A stretch of DNA of 64,000 nucleotides, taken from positions 1,676,001 through 1,740,000 of the forward strand of contig LSRY02000008.1 in assembly GCA_001643675.2 (NCBI GenBank), read 5' to 3'. A program made the translations under genes and the position numbers. This DNA is from Monocercomonoides exilis (taxonomy: Eukaryota; Preaxostyla; Oxymonadida; Polymastigidae). Numbering within the stretch: position 1 is the stretch's first letter; each line of letters begins with the position of its first letter. Positions 1 through 11,977 of the stretch are shown here, in pieces. The notes under the pieces are model-generated. The model was not told the origin of the DNA and did no database searches. It saw nothing but the letters and a program-made list of their open reading frames with translations.

Positions 1-1820
1 ATTTATTGTCTCAATTATATCATTATTCTTTATGAAAAGTTGCAAAAGCAATATTTTAATGTTTATTTGAATATTTCTAATTTTTTGATGATTATCATAT
101 TTCAACATTTAATTAAATCGAAAATAAAAAGTTTAAAAATACATTAAATATTCCATTGAAATCAACATGAGGTGTTTTATGAGTTTGATCAAAAATTTTT
201 GAAATAATACAAATATCCTTTTCATTAATGACATTTGCTACATTTCAAAAATGAATTATTATTTAATGAGATAGAAAACCTAATCCACATTTATTTAACC
301 AAATGAAAAGAAATAATCGAGATGAATATGGAAAATGAGTTATGAGATCAGAAAATAAATTGGAGAATGGATGATCATACAGCTTTTCGAGATTGACTTG
401 TGAATATTCAGTTGAAGTGAAATAGGATTTTCAATAACCAAACAAACCTTATATTTGAGACAAAAAAAGTCAAATAATGAACTGTCACTATGTAGTTATC
501 AATTTCAAGTGTCCATTTCCAAGTGTCCCAATCTCAATTTCAAATCGACGTTTTTGACAGAAAACTTGTGGGATAAGATAAGCAATCACCCTCATCAAAA
601 TAAACTGTTAAAAGTGTGACTGGAAAACAAAAATAAAAAAGGAACAAATAAATCAGTGTTGATGCATTTCAAAAACTTCTTTTTCATCGTTTTGTGAAAG
701 AATTATTTGTTTTGATAAAAAAAAAGAAGAAAACAAAATAAATAAAAAACAAACATTCAATTCGAAAAAATCAATATGAGTGATTAATTTTGAAATCATA
801 ACTTTGAAAGCCATTGAGTGCCTTTTGGTTGAAATTGGAAAATAAAGACAAAAAAATAAACCATTAACGAAGAAAAATTATTTTCATTATAAAAGAGATC
901 TATTTTTTAATTTTAATTTTTCATTTTGATAAATATTTCATTAAATAATTAAGATTGAACCCATTTTCTAATTCCTCTGATTTCTCAATGAATAATTGTT
1001 TTCATTTTTATTTTCCCCTGTCAAAATGAAAATGAATGATTGACAAATCAGAAGAGTTTGATATTATTTGACAAAAATACAAAAAAAAATCGAATAATTT
1101 TTTTTTTTTCCATTCATCAGTTGTTGTGAAAATACTATTGTTTGATGTTTTTCATCCATTCATTTATCCATTTGTTTGTTTGTTCATCAACAAATCATTT
1201 TTGAAGTTCTTCAACAGTTTGTTCCGAAATTTCATATTTCTTTTCAAACAAGGGAACTGTTTGATTTTTTCATTTTGTAATAAAAAAATGTTGTTGTGAA
1301 AATCACATTTGAAAAAAAAAAAGCATGAAAAAGAAAAGATCGATATGGGTGGTTATTTTTGAAATCATATCTTTTTTCGGGGTGTTAATTTTTCAAAGAT
1401 TGTTAGTTTTTCGAAAGAAATTTAAATTCAAAAGAGAAAAAGCATGATAATTGTTTTTCAAAACAAATGGTTGATCCGAATCAAAGATAAAAATGCATTC
1501 AATAAGCCTTTTCACTTTTCAATTTTTTTTATTGATTTTCAAGAAAAATTTTTGCACCGAAATTTTTGTAAGAAAAAATATGATTTCAAAAATAATCACC
1601 CATATATATTTTTAATAACTATTGTAGTCTAAAAAATCATTCAAAAGCAGTTGGCCAATGAATGAAAAAATAAAAATCATATGAATTGTTTCATAGAAAA
1701 AAAGAAGGATTCAATAAAGAAACTTGTCCACTTTTTGTTTCTGCAAAACATCGAAAATGGAAAAATAATTCGAATACTCTTTTTTTCAAAGAAAAAATAA
1801 ATCGTTCATGTTCCATCAAA
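1..1820. other. AT-rich intergenic spacer
   Basis: Very AT-rich DNA with short A and T runs and no open frame that resembles a known protein. It contains a 257 bp inverted-repeat element at 1346-1602 and a single degenerate end of the same type near 778-798. Nothing else in the stretch can be supported. Confidence 0.7.
1346..1602. mobile_element. MITE-like element with TGGGTG termini
   Basis: The two 25 bp ends are inverted copies differing at one position (left 1346-1370, right 1578-1602). Each starts TGGGTGRTTATTTTTGAAAT. The element is flanked on both sides by TA (1344-1345 and 1603-1604), which fits a TA target-site duplication as in Tc1/mariner-type insertion. The interior has no transposase, so it would be non-autonomous. 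A second element with the same ends but a different interior lies at 8705-8966. Confidence 0.65.
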
Positions 1821-4283
1821 TTACTCACCTTGCTTCCTTTCCTTTTCACAAATAAACCCGATTTTCTGCTCCTTGATAAAACAGGAGATTTCGAGTTTTG
1901 CAGCAGTTATGATGCTTATTTTATGTGGGTTGCACGAGTTGCAGCAAAACAGAAACAAAATCGCAACGCACCTATGATTTTTTATTCCTCCCTCCAAATT
2001 CGCATGTGACCAAAAATTCATCTCAGAATCGCCCTTCCCAAACATACAACCACTCTGCCCCCCTTCTGTTCTCGTGCTCATCATCCCAAATGTCTCTCCA
2101 GCCTTCACACTCTTTGCCACAACCACCCCATCTCCTTCAGTCAACTTCACATTCGTCACCTTCACATTCGCCAGCACGCTCTCTCCTGATGCTGTGGCTG
2201 TCAGATACAGTGCAGATGACGGCAATGAAGAAGAAGAAGAAGGAGAAGGAGAAGATGGATCCGGCTCAGAGAACAATGGCTTTGAGACATTCATATTTAT
2301 GATCTCCACACCAACCATCGACAGCTGCGACAGCGGCACCACAAACACTGACGAAGACATCACATAGTTTCCTGAAGAAATACTTGTGGTGATCACAACA
2401 TCCTCCAATGAGAGTGACCCACCTCCATCAGACACCACAACCACACTCGGCGAAGGATTTATATTTGAGTTACAATCAACCTTCATGTGCAATAAACCAA
2501 GGTGACCTGTCGTCACACTGAACAGCGTTCCTACAGATGAAAGTGCTCCTGTTCCAATCGAACTCTCCGTCCTCCCTTTCCCAATGACTGAAATCTTCTT
2601 TTCTCCAATCTCAACTGTTGTTGCCTCGCTTGTGTGATTCCCTTCCATCAGCGTGATTGTCAAACTAATCTGCACCTCACACATCTCAAACGCCTTCTTC
2701 ACCGTCAGACACGGATTTGTTTCATTTGCCCCACAAAGCGGAGATGTATCATTTCCATTCACCGAGACATAGATCGTCTTGTCCTTCAGCCAATCCTTCT
2801 TTTCTGTGTGCTGAAAATACCAGGTGTTTGCATTCGAGTAGTTGTATGCATAACACATTCTCTGTTCATTCGTGTTTGTTGTGTAACATTCCTTGAACGG
2901 ATTTCCTGTGCTCAAAAAAACATTGTAATAATCAACATATTCAACGTCATGCCCACGTGGATTGGCTGCATCCCTGCAGCTGCATTCATGGAAGAACAAA
3001 AAATAACAATAAATCACATCATTTTGTGATGCTTGTCTGTATGGATATAACTCCAATCCTCCTCCCTCTTGCCGTGCTGTACATGAAATAAATTGAATGC
3101 TCCTCATTTTGAATTGCGTGATTGGAATGTTCGCACAACACATGCCTCCACCTCCATTGTTTGTCAATGAGCATGAAGTGAAACTGCAGTCAAACACACA
3201 CGCACTCTCCCCTCCTCCATTTTCTGTTCCAATGCAATCAGTTCCTGAAACATTAAAATAATCAAGATAAAGTCCTCCTCCACATTCTCTTCCATTGCAA
3301 TTCTGGTATTCACATCCGCTGATCCGAACACACAATTTTATAGTATGAATGAACATCCCGCCACCACGATAACTTTGTGCAGTACAAGAATCAAAGGTGT
3401 TGTTCACAATCTCAACAGATTTGATATTGTAACAATAAATACCGCCTCCTGCATAATAAGCATAACAGTTGTTGAAAGAGCAATGAGAAACAGACACAGA
3501 GGCAGATGATTGACTGTACATGCAGATGGCCCCTCCGCTAGATATTCCATCAGCATACGAGTCAGCTTCTCCTGTTGTCTTCGATCCATTCCATTCGCAC
3601 CAAGTGAATGTATTAGCTCCATTGAATGTTTCATTTTGTCTTCCTGGAGCCAGCTTATTAGTTTTAGTTCCTTCGCAAACAACATTTCTTGTCCTGCAAC
3701 ACCCAACAAATGAGGTGTTTGAGGCAGTCAGAGAGGCATAGGGGTTGTTGAGGGAAGGAACAATTCCTCCATCATATGCATCATTAACAGATGAGAATGA
3801 ACAACTGCTCATCAAACATGAGGCTTGGGTTGACGTAGTTGTTGAAGGTGAACATGCATCATTTGCTGTCGAGATGTTGAAAAAAGTGAGTTTGGAGAGG
3901 GATATTAGGGGTATTGAAGGGGACGAAAGGAATGGGGCTGACGAGACACAAAAAGAAGAGAAATGTGATTCACTCACCGAAATACTCCCTTCAATGCCTT
4001 CTCCATCTCCATCTCCTTCTCTTCCTCTTCCTCTTTCTCCTCCTTCTCCTTCACTCGCTTTTTCTTCACCTCCACCCTTCTCCCCTCCATATCCCTTCCC
4101 TCCAAACAGCCTGCCTGAATAGATCTCTCCCCCTCTTCTCCACCCTTTCAATGTGATGTTCCTCAACACCCCAATGCTCCCACTCACATCAAATGCCCCT
4201 GCCTCAACATCCTTCCCCATCCCCACAGCACACCCCCTCACCACAACCACACTCCCCTTCCTTCCACACTCCCCCAACCACAA
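1821..4283 (-). CDS. Beta-helix surface-type protein, cassette A (820 codons, 3' end replaced)
   Basis: A right-handed parallel beta-helix protein of the PMP-like/pectin-lyase-fold type; no enzyme active site is recognisable. The first helix (about residues 100-460) has repeated GGG turns with paired cysteines. A linker near residues 495-570 carries YVSVNGND, then CLTVKKAFEMCE and KKISVIG, and opens a second helix. The open frame begins at a TTG codon; the first in-frame ATG is at 4220. Compared with cassette D, homology stops at about 2090, after the AGETF motif. The last ~90 codons are family-unrelated and AT-rich, so the 3' end is a replacement or truncation. Uniquely here, about 100 residues upstream of the shared domain stay open, including an RNITLKGW segment and a Gly/Glu-rich stretch; these are decayed in the other copies. 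Whether it is expressed cannot be seen. Confidence 0.75.
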   Translation of the reverse strand: MWLGECGRKGSVVVVRGCAVGMGKDVEAGAFDVSGSIGVLRNITLKGWRRGGEIYSGRLFGGKGYGGEKGGGEEKASEGEGGERGRGREGDGDGEGIEGSISVSESHFSSFCVSSAPFLSSPSIPLISLSKLTFFNISTANDACSPSTTTSTQASCLMSSCSFSSVNDAYDGGIVPSLNNPYASLTASNTSFVGCCRTRNVVCEGTKTNKLAPGRQNETFNGANTFTWCEWNGSKTTGEADSYADGISSGGAICMYSQSSASVSVSHCSFNNCYAYYAGGGIYCYNIKSVEIVNNTFDSCTAQSYRGGGMFIHTIKLCVRISGCEYQNCNGRECGGGLYLDYFNVSGTDCIGTENGGGESACVFDCSFTSCSLTNNGGGGMCCANIPITQFKMRSIQFISCTARQEGGGLELYPYRQASQNDVIYCYFLFFHECSCRDAANPRGHDVEYVDYYNVFLSTGNPFKECYTTNTNEQRMCYAYNYSNANTWYFQHTEKKDWLKDKTIYVSVNGNDTSPLCGANETNPCLTVKKAFEMCEVQISLTITLMEGNHTSEATTVEIGEKKISVIGKGRTESSIGTGALSSVGTLFSVTTGHLGLLHMKVDCNSNINPSPSVVVVSDGGGSLSLEDVVITTSISSGNYVMSSSVFVVPLSQLSMVGVEIINMNVSKPLFSEPDPSSPSPSSSSSLPSSALYLTATASGESVLANVKVTNVKLTEGDGVVVAKSVKAGETFGMMSTRTEGGQSGCMFGKGDSEMNFWSHANLEGGIKNHRCVAILFLFCCNSCNPHKISIITAAKLEISCFIKEQKIGFICEKERKQGE

Positions 4284-4760
4284 GCCCTGTCCTCTTCATC
4301 TCAACTGATGAGTTCCACAACTCTCTCATATAAATATTTCTTCCACTTCTTCTTTCTTTCTATTTTTCTTCAAGCATCCCTCAAAAAATCATATAATCCA
4401 TCTTCTCTTTCCCTTCTTTCTTCGCCTTCATTTAATATTCTCTTTTATTCTATTTTTTGTTAATATCTTCTTCGTCTTCATCATTCTTCTTCGTCTTCTC
4501 TAATTCTTGCCAGAATCTTTCTTTTATCAAATCATCAATTTTCCGCTCTCTCCTTTGCTTCTTCCCTTCCCCCTTTTCAAAATTTTGTATTAATCTTCAA
4601 GTCTTTCCTCTTCCATTCATTTCATATATTTTCTTTAATTAATTCCTCCATTCGCTCTCAATTCGTTTCAACTGTATTTTCAAAAAGTGCTCAAAAATCA
4701 TCTTTTCACGTTCCATGTTTATGAACTGGCGTTGGACATAACATCAAATTTTTAAACACG
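4284..4760 (-). other. Low-complexity 5' flank of cassette A
   Basis: Pyrimidine-rich on the + strand (purine-rich on the - strand). At about 4460-4640 the - strand resembles the 5' flank of cassette F (about 44450-44600): both contain a Glu/Lys-rich segment interrupted by stops. I read it as a decayed upstream exon or leader shared by family members, without a usable open frame. Confidence 0.35.
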
Positions 4761-7700
4761 AACAATAAATTAATTGTCATTTGAAAAAATCAGATTTGAT
4801 TTAAAAAAGGAAGGAGTTGCACACATTGATAATAAACCTGAAAGATTGAAGCATCCTTTTCGATGCTCCAATTCAATATTCTTCTAATTCTTCTTTTGTC
4901 AAAAATTCGTCTTATCGAAATTGTTCGGAAAAACATTTGCCATCAAAAATCATAAGTGTTGATTAATAAGTCCAACAAGTTCAAAGTCCCTCATTCTCTT
5001 GCCTTAACCTTGCCTCAAATCGAAGCATATGCCAGAATTGAAAACCTGCTCTGTGGCTATATTTCTCCGTTCCATTCATTTCCAATCGGATATTCTATAA
5101 TGTTCGCCGTTCATGCTTTCTTTTTTCTTTTTTCTTTTTTCTTTTTTCTATTTTCTTTTTTTATTCTTTCCCACAAAAAGAATTTCAAATGCATTTGCCC
5201 ATCAAAACAAAACTCCCTCTTCCAACTCTTCCCCTTTCTCTTCCCCTTCTTCCTCCCCTTTCTCGTCAAATCCACTCATCTCAACGCCTCTTCCTATTCT
5301 TTTGGCACATCTCTCCCAAATCTTCGGTCTCTCACAACAACACTTTCTCATTCTCTCTCCTCCAACATTCTGCTCATCAAAAACTCCCACACCAGCTGGC
5401 ACTCCAGATGCGTCAGATTGTGGTGCAGCTCATTGTATTTCCTCCTCTCCCCAATCTCCTTCAAATGCAATTTCTTGTCCACTTTCCAATTTATTTATTT
5501 ATCTATTTATTTATTATTTTTTTTTTTTTTTGAGTTCATGCAAACTCAAAAATTTCATCAAACATCAAACACCCAAGCAATGCCACTCCATCTCACAAGC
5601 TCAAGTGGCTCAGAGCCAGGAGACCTTCTTCTTCTTCTTCTTCTTCTTCTTTCTGTACTTCTTCTGTTTCGTCTCTGCTTGAGGCAACTTCCTCAGCACA
5701 TCAAGCACAGATCGCTTTCATTTCTTTGTTTTTGCAGCCATCATTGTGCATCAGAAAGTTCTCACAAAGACATAACTTCAAATAATCATTCATTTCGTCT
5801 GCCTGCCTTCCTTTCTTCCTTTTTTCATAAATCAATTTCTCAAACCTTATGCTCGACAAATAGATCAGATTGAACTGAAAATGAATCATTTTTTTTTCTC
5901 AAGCCCAAACACCCAGTGTGCTTCTCCAACAACATCGTGTTGTCCAATGACATCTTATTATCCCCTGCCATTTTGCCCATTCCATTCAACAGTTCCTCTG
6001 AAAATGTTGAATTGCATCTCTCTTTCTCTCGTGTCTTCCCCCTTTTTCACCCTGTGTCTCAGCATCGCCCCAGTTTCCCGAATAATCCTGTCATATCAGC
6101 TGAAAAATCTGAAATGCTCATCAAATATCGAATTAGCCTCATGGCACACAAACTCAAATGCATCTGCCTCTTTTGCATCTCCATGCTTCCCCTGACTCAA
6201 CATCACCCGATAATTTAGCTTGCAGGGATTTTGTAGTGGCAACTGCCAAGCAGCAGACAGAAAGCAATTGCAAGCTCAAACAACAACAGTCATTCAAACT
6301 CCGTTGCCTCTGCTGCTCAACTTGCTTCAAAAACGAAAGGCCAACAAAAAAAGATAGAAAGTGGTTGTTAATGAATGGCAAAAATAAAATGAAATACACA
6401 CGCATTGCATTTTTCAAAAAAAAATATTTATTCGTGCACAATTCATTTTGAAAAAGATTTTCAATTATGTTTCAATTTCTATCTTTGATTTCAGATTTCA
6501 CAAAATACATCAATTATATGAAAATACTCGGATGTTCTGAAATCTGTCAGCCACAGACTTGGTTTCACTCCAAATTGCATCGGTTTCATGAAATATCAAT
6601 AATCATGGCTTGTTGATGTGCGGAGAGTCTGTTCATCGAAAAACTTGTTTTATCAATAGTTTTGAAGGATTTAAGTATGTATTATGATCAAGACATTCGG
6701 AATATTTTGATGGCCGCAACGCTGTTTGCAGTGTGAAGCGGGATGTGATGGGGTGAAATGTGTTTGTGTGTGTTTGTTGTTTTCATGGCTGTTGCTCATT
6801 CTGTGCATGCTTTTGGAAATGGCATCGTATTTTTATGTTGTTTGAAGAACAGCAGAACGAGGACATATTTGCGGGGGATGTGCTTTATTTCGATGGGCGC
6901 AGCAACTGACCAGGGACAACGAAAAGCAAGGAAAGCCGTGACGGGGTTGGAGGACGATCTATTTGATGCTTGTTGGTTTGAAAGGAGAAAAGATAAATCA
7001 TTATTATTATTTTGGCTGAGAGCTGAGATATCCCAAAGCAGGGTGCGAGGAAGCCATTTGCTCGCGATCTGTGGAGACATGAGCACCAATGATTTTCTGC
7101 AGTTCGTGGTGTTGACAGATGCCTCTGCTCACTGTCTGATTTTGTGGAAAATACAACAATATTCTATCAAAAACACAGATTATTATGTTTGTTCACAATG
7201 AGAAAATTATCAATTGGCTGGTTGGGTGAAAATAGAAGTGGGGTGCTTAGCGACTGCGAGCGTCAGGCGGCAGGCCACAGTGTTTTGGATGCCTTGCAAT
7301 TGGCTACGAAACTCGATTAATGGATGACAGTTGCAGAATAATCTGACGGGATGACAACAGCATCGCAAAGGCAGAGGGAACAACACATTTTTAGAGGGAA
7401 AGGGAATGCATCTGTGAGAGAAATGTGCAAGAATGCCATTTGCTATGAGAAGAAAAGGGGGATGGAAATTGAGAGCCATGAAGTGGAGGCTGATTTCGTA
7501 TTGGAACAGAAAAGGACAAGCAATGTTTCCTCTGAACAAGTTCTGAATTTGTTTGAGGAGGGAGGAGGAAGGGAAACGGGGATTGAGGGAGCAAAACACA
7601 AATTTGGGGAGAAATTCTGATGAGAGGTGTGTTTAGAGTGAGTTATATATATATTGAGAGAGAGAAAGAAAAAGAAAAATAGAAATCGAAAATTTGAGGG

Positions 7701-8160
7701 GTTGAATGACCTGTGAGCGATGGCGTGTGGAAAGAGGGGAGGGAGAAAGAGTGTTATCACTGGAAAAGGAAAGGGATGAGTGGAAGAGAGAGAAAGAGAG
7801 GAAATAAAAGATGGTTTAAAAAAGGAGGATGTTTGATTGAGATGGAAGAGCAATATTTGTTTGGAGGAAGAGAATGATGGAAATGTCTCTCTTTTTTTGG
7901 GGAGTTCATATTTTGTCAATCACATCACAAAAAATGAGAAGAGATGAGACACAGAAGATTGTGTGTGAAGGGCAGCTTGGGAGATTGGCAAACAAGAGAA
8001 ATCAAAGAGAAAGGAGGGAAGGAAAAGGGAAGATTTTATCAAATTTCTAACTTCTTCTTCTTCTTCTTTTTCACCTTATTCAAATATCACACAAATCTTC
8101 TTGTTTTTCATTTCTTCACCAAAAATGCTTCTTTCACACATTTCTCCTCATTCAATTCTA
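4761..8160. other. Intergenic region with low-complexity tracts, no supported complete gene
   Basis: Apart from the possible fragment at 5348-5482, this stretch holds T-rich runs (5115-5165, 5515-5535), a TTC microsatellite (about 5624-5652) and moderately GC-rich DNA at 6.7-7.6 kb. Open frames at 6758-7201 (147 codons) and 7351-7620 (89 codons, charged, containing VEADFVLEQKRTSNVSSEQV) have no recognisable family. The second is slightly more protein-like. None of them is supported well enough to be called a gene. Confidence 0.5.
5348..5482 (-). CDS. Possible 44-codon coiled-coil exon fragment
   Basis: A - strand frame open from 5482 to a TGA at 5348-5350 encodes a charged, heptad-like segment containing KLHLKEIGERRKYNELHH and LECQLVWEFLMSRM. 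Composition and hydrophobic spacing look more like protein than the T-rich frames of the other strand. It is preceded by an A/T-rich run ending in AAAG that could be a splice acceptor. No family is recognised. It may be an exon of an unrecognised gene or a fossil; the surrounding frames are short. Confidence 0.25.
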   Translation of the reverse strand: MDKKLHLKEIGERRKYNELHHNLTHLECQLVWEFLMSRMLEERE

Positions 8161-10425
8161 TTTTTTTTTGAATTGCATGAAAGGAAATATAAATATCTCT
8201 CTTTCAATTTTTTTATTTTTTATCCAATCTATATTTGATGATTTCTCATTATTTTCAACAGGTTCACAAAACAGGCACTTATTTTTCAACACTTTTCTTT
8301 CAAATAGTATTATTTATTTATTAAAAAATTCAAATGCTATCTTTCAGAAAAAATGGGAAATATCGAGAAGGAAAATATAAATGAAAATAATCATTATTAA
8401 AGAATCTTTTCTCCAAATGACATTGGAGTTCAAATGCTCAAAATGAGTGAAAGATACAATTGGAGTTGATTTCTTTTTAAAATGTTTGAATGAATATGAT
8501 CGGAAAACAAAGAGAAAGAAAGAGCCAAAAGACAAACTCTGATACCAAGAATCAACAATTATAAAAATCATTCCAAATTATTTTGGAACAGATGAAAAAC
8601 TGAACAATTCAAAGAAAGTTGGTTTTGTTCAGAGAATTGTCAATTTCTTTTGATGAAAAAGACGAAGTGACAAAACAAAATGAATATTCTCTTCACAAAT
8701 CTTTTGGGTGATTATTGTTGAAATCATAAGTTTTTTCTCCATAGCGAAGACAGCTGGACAGTTTCAAATAAAAAAATGTCTTTATTAAAAAAGAAATGTT
8801 CAACACATTGATGTTTATTAATGAAAACAATATGAGAGACAAATGAAAGACACTGAATCGAAACGGTGATATCATCTCTTTTTTTATTCTTTTCTTTCAC
8901 AGAATGAAGAATTTGCAAACCGAAAGATTGTTCAATAAAAAAAATGATTTCAAAAAGAATCACCCATTATTTGGTTGTGGAAAATGAAAATATTCATTTT
9001 TCTCAACATCAACATTATTTTTAATTTATCGAACGTTGAAAATGTTCAAAACATTTTATCGATTTTTTCATTCATATAATCGAAACTTTGAGAATAAAAA
9101 AGAGACACTTTTTATTTAAAAAGAGAAAAAGTAAAATTCAATATGCAAATATTAAACCAACGAGAATTGAGACCGCATTTTGTTCAGTGATTGCTTTGTT
9201 GTTTCTCAAAAATTTTGACATTTTTGCAGAATATCAAATAACCATCAAATCCTTCATTTTTAATAAAATAAATTTGATTGAAAATCCTTTCATAATAACC
9301 TTTGAGTTTTTGTTCATTTTCTTTTTCTGCAATATCGATCTTTCAATAATGACACTTTATTGATATTAATGAAAAAATTGAAAAAAAATTGGTTCGGAAA
9401 AAAAATTTTAACCAGAAAAGAAATAATGAGAAATGATGTTTGATTTAATTTTGAATGAAAGATATCTTCAAATTAATCAAAAATAAAAATTTGTCAAAAT
9501 TATTGATAGCTTAACATATTTTTTAAATTTAAGAATTGAGGAACATTTTTGTTTTTTTCAAAAATCACTTTCCACATATTGAGCCCTCTGAGAAAAAATG
9601 AACTAATTTTTGAACTGAGAAAAATCAAAACAAGATTATAACAAATTTGTGTTTTGAAACAAATTCACAGAAATTCAACTGAAATGAGTTAACGTCATTG
9701 AAAACAATGTTATCATTCAATATTATTTTCATCAAAAACCAATTTATATCGTTTTTGACTTTTCAAAATAAAAGGACTGCTCAATGATAAAAATAATTGA
9801 AATGAGTTAGAGCTGCAATATGAATTTTCAATGCAAATAACTATTCCATAATTAACAAAACTATTAAGAAACTTTTTGGGATTTGAAAAAGTCATCAACA
9901 AAACGACACTATTTTATTTCTTTTTCAAAGAAATTTGTGTTATTTCGTTGAGATTCAATAATCTCGATAATGAACTTTCTTATTGAAATCAATTTCTCAG
10001 AAAAAGAAATTTAATTCAGCTTTTTCTCTCATTACTTGTTAATTTGTAATATTAAGCAAATAATTTTGATTGTCTCATTTTCAAGGATTAAGATTTGATT
10101 GAAAAAAAAGAGTTCCTTAATCTCAACTCATTTGTTTCATTTCTTTTTCAAAATATTTCAAACTTTCAAATATGGAAAATTTTTCAATTCAATAATATGT
10201 TTCATATTTTTATTTGAAAATTTCATTTCATGATGAAAAATGTTTGCATTTTTGTAAAATTATTTTGATATTTCACAAAAAATCAAATAATTATCGTGAA
10301 ATGATGAAAACATGTATTTGAACACAAAACCCAACAAAACATAAAAATATCAAAAAAAAAAGATTTCAACAAATAATACATAACTTTTGAGATATATTTT
10401 TTCTCCATTTCTCATTTGACAAAAT
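8161..10425. other. AT-rich spacer downstream of cassette B
   Basis: Very AT-rich, no plausible coding frame. It contains the MITE-like element at 8705-8966. Immediately past the cassette B stop (about 10385-10430) the sequence matches, in inverted orientation, the DNA just past cassette E (about 37600-37660), including GTCAAATGAGAAAT. The inverted relation of the first palindrome therefore still holds here. Confidence 0.65.
8705..8966. mobile_element. MITE-like element with TGGGTG termini, second copy
   Basis: Inverted ends TGGGTGATTATTGTTGAAAT (left) and the complement of TGGGTGATTCTTTTTGAAAT (right) bound a 262 bp AT-rich segment without coding capacity. The ends match those of the 1346-1602 element, but the interiors are not alike. 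Flanks are TT on both sides rather than TA, so the target duplication is uncertain. Either different internal sequences share one terminal type, or the two copies are old. Confidence 0.5.
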
Positions 10426-10429
10426 TACT

Positions 10430-11977
10430 TTAAAATTCAAGAGAAAATATTCCACTTCTATAAGACACAACAACCACACTCGGTGAAGAAGGATTTGCAT
10501 TTGAGTTACAATCAATCTTCAGCTTTCTCATTCCCAGATGACCTGTTGATACATTGAACAGCGCTCCAGTTGATGAAAGTGCTCCTGTTTCGATCGAACC
10601 TGCTTCCCTTCCCTTCCCAATGACTGAAATCTTCTTTGATCCAATCTCAATTGTTGTTGCCTCACTTTGATGATTTCCATCCAGCAGCGTGATTGCCAAG
10701 TTTATCTGCACCTCACTCATTTCAAATGCCTTCTTCACTGTCAGACAAGGAAATGTTTCATTTGCCCCACACAACTCAAAATTATCATTTCCATTCACCG
10801 AAACATATATCGTCTTGTCCTTCAGCCAATCCTTTTTTGATGTTTGATCATATGTCCAGGTACCTGAAGGATAATATGCTAAACACACCCTCTTATCATC
10901 TGTGTTTGTGGTGTAACATTCATAAAATGGATTTCCTGATTCCAAATACAGATTGTATGTATCTGCAAATTCGGCATCATGTCCTCGTGGATTATTTGCA
11001 TCCCTGCAGCTGCATTCGTGAAAAAACAAGAAGAAGCAATATAGTTTATTGTCAGGTGCTGTTGCTCGATTTGGCTGCAAAAATAATCCTCCTCCCTCTT
11101 GCCGTGCTGAACATGAAATAAACTGAATGCTCCTCATTTTGAATTGTGTCGCAGGAACAGTAGCACAACACATGCCTCCACCATATATATTTGTAACTGA
11201 GCATGAAGTGAAGCTGCAGTCAAACACACACGCACTCTCCCCTTCTCCATTTTCTGTTCCAATGCATCCTGTTTCTGAAACCTGAAAATTTTCTAATTTC
11301 AACCCTCCTCCATATCCAATTGCTTGACAGTTTTTGAACTCACATCCACTCACCCGAGCACAAAATGAAGCAGATAGGATATAAACACCTCCCCCATATC
11401 GATTTGTGGAGACACAACAATTCAAAGTGCTGCTTTCAATAGTCACTGCTCTGATGGTATTGCACATTATCCCTCCACCACACCAATATGAAGAACACTC
11501 GTTGAATGCGCAGTGAGAAATGGAAAGTGTTCCAGATGTTAAGGTGTGCATGAATATTGCTCCTCCATTCGAGGCTTGATTTGAATAATCTTCACTCTTC
11601 TCAGTAGCCTTCGATCCACTCCATTCGCACCAAATAAATGAATTTACTCCATTATCCGTTGCGTTTTGTCTCCCTGGAGTCAACTTATCGTTTTTTTCTC
11701 CAATGCATTCAATATTTCTTGTCCGACAACACCCAACGAATGAGGTGTTTGAAGCTGTCAGAGATGCAAAGGGGTTGTTCAGAGAAGGAACAATCCCGCC
11801 ATCATATGCATTGCAGACTGATGAAAAGGAGCAACTGCTCATAAAACATGAGGCTTGGGTTGACGTAGTTGTTGAAGGTGAATAATCTGAAGATGCTGTT
11901 GAAAAGTTGAAAAATGATAATTTGGAGAGAGAAGCAAATGGCATCGAGGGAGTTGAGAGGAATGGGGCTTGACTCAC
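10430..11977 (-). CDS. Beta-helix surface-type protein, cassette B (515 codons, truncated)
   Basis: The first helix has six GGG turns, from roughly residue 135 to 300, each with nearby cysteine pairs, and closes with a Cys-rich segment. The linker carries YVSVNGND and CLTVKKAFEMSE, then KKISVIG. The frame stops shortly after DCNSNANP-SVVVVS, where cassette D continues for about 260 more residues, so the protein lacks most of the second helix. The frame opens with GTG directly after an in-frame TGA; there is no signal peptide. The characteristic SVSES segment lies just upstream in another frame. Its coding interior resembles cassette C (SSYWCGGGIMCNTIRAVTIE), while its 3' junction matches cassette E. 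It is more likely a silent cassette or pseudogene than a complete gene. Confidence 0.7.
   Translation of the reverse strand: MSQAPFLSTPSMPFASLSKLSFFNFSTASSDYSPSTTTSTQASCFMSSCSFSSVCNAYDGGIVPSLNNPFASLTASNTSFVGCCRTRNIECIGEKNDKLTPGRQNATDNGVNSFIWCEWSGSKATEKSEDYSNQASNGGAIFMHTLTSGTLSISHCAFNECSSYWCGGGIMCNTIRAVTIESSTLNCCVSTNRYGGGVYILSASFCARVSGCEFKNCQAIGYGGGLKLENFQVSETGCIGTENGEGESACVFDCSFTSCSVTNIYGGGMCCATVPATQFKMRSIQFISCSARQEGGGLFLQPNRATAPDNKLYCFFLFFHECSCRDANNPRGHDAEFADTYNLYLESGNPFYECYTTNTDDKRVCLAYYPSGTWTYDQTSKKDWLKDKTIYVSVNGNDNFELCGANETFPCLTVKKAFEMSEVQINLAITLLDGNHQSEATTIEIGSKKISVIGKGREAGSIETGALSSTGALFNVSTGHLGMRKLKIDCNSNANPSSPSVVVVSYRSGIFSLEF

Noticed and set aside
1821-4283. Non-standard genetic code (TAA/TAG read as Gln)
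   Set aside because: The long family frames stay open without using these codons, and homology beyond family stops does not continue in frame, so the standard code is sufficient.
4956-5873. Long + strand frames rich in Phe, Leu and Ser (305 and 189 codons)
   Set aside because: They result from T-rich and TTC-rich tracts; several overlapping frames are open at once and no domain is visible.
6758-7201. 147-codon frame as a gene
   Set aside because: Overlapped by an antisense frame (6796-7089), composition not protein-like, no family resemblance.
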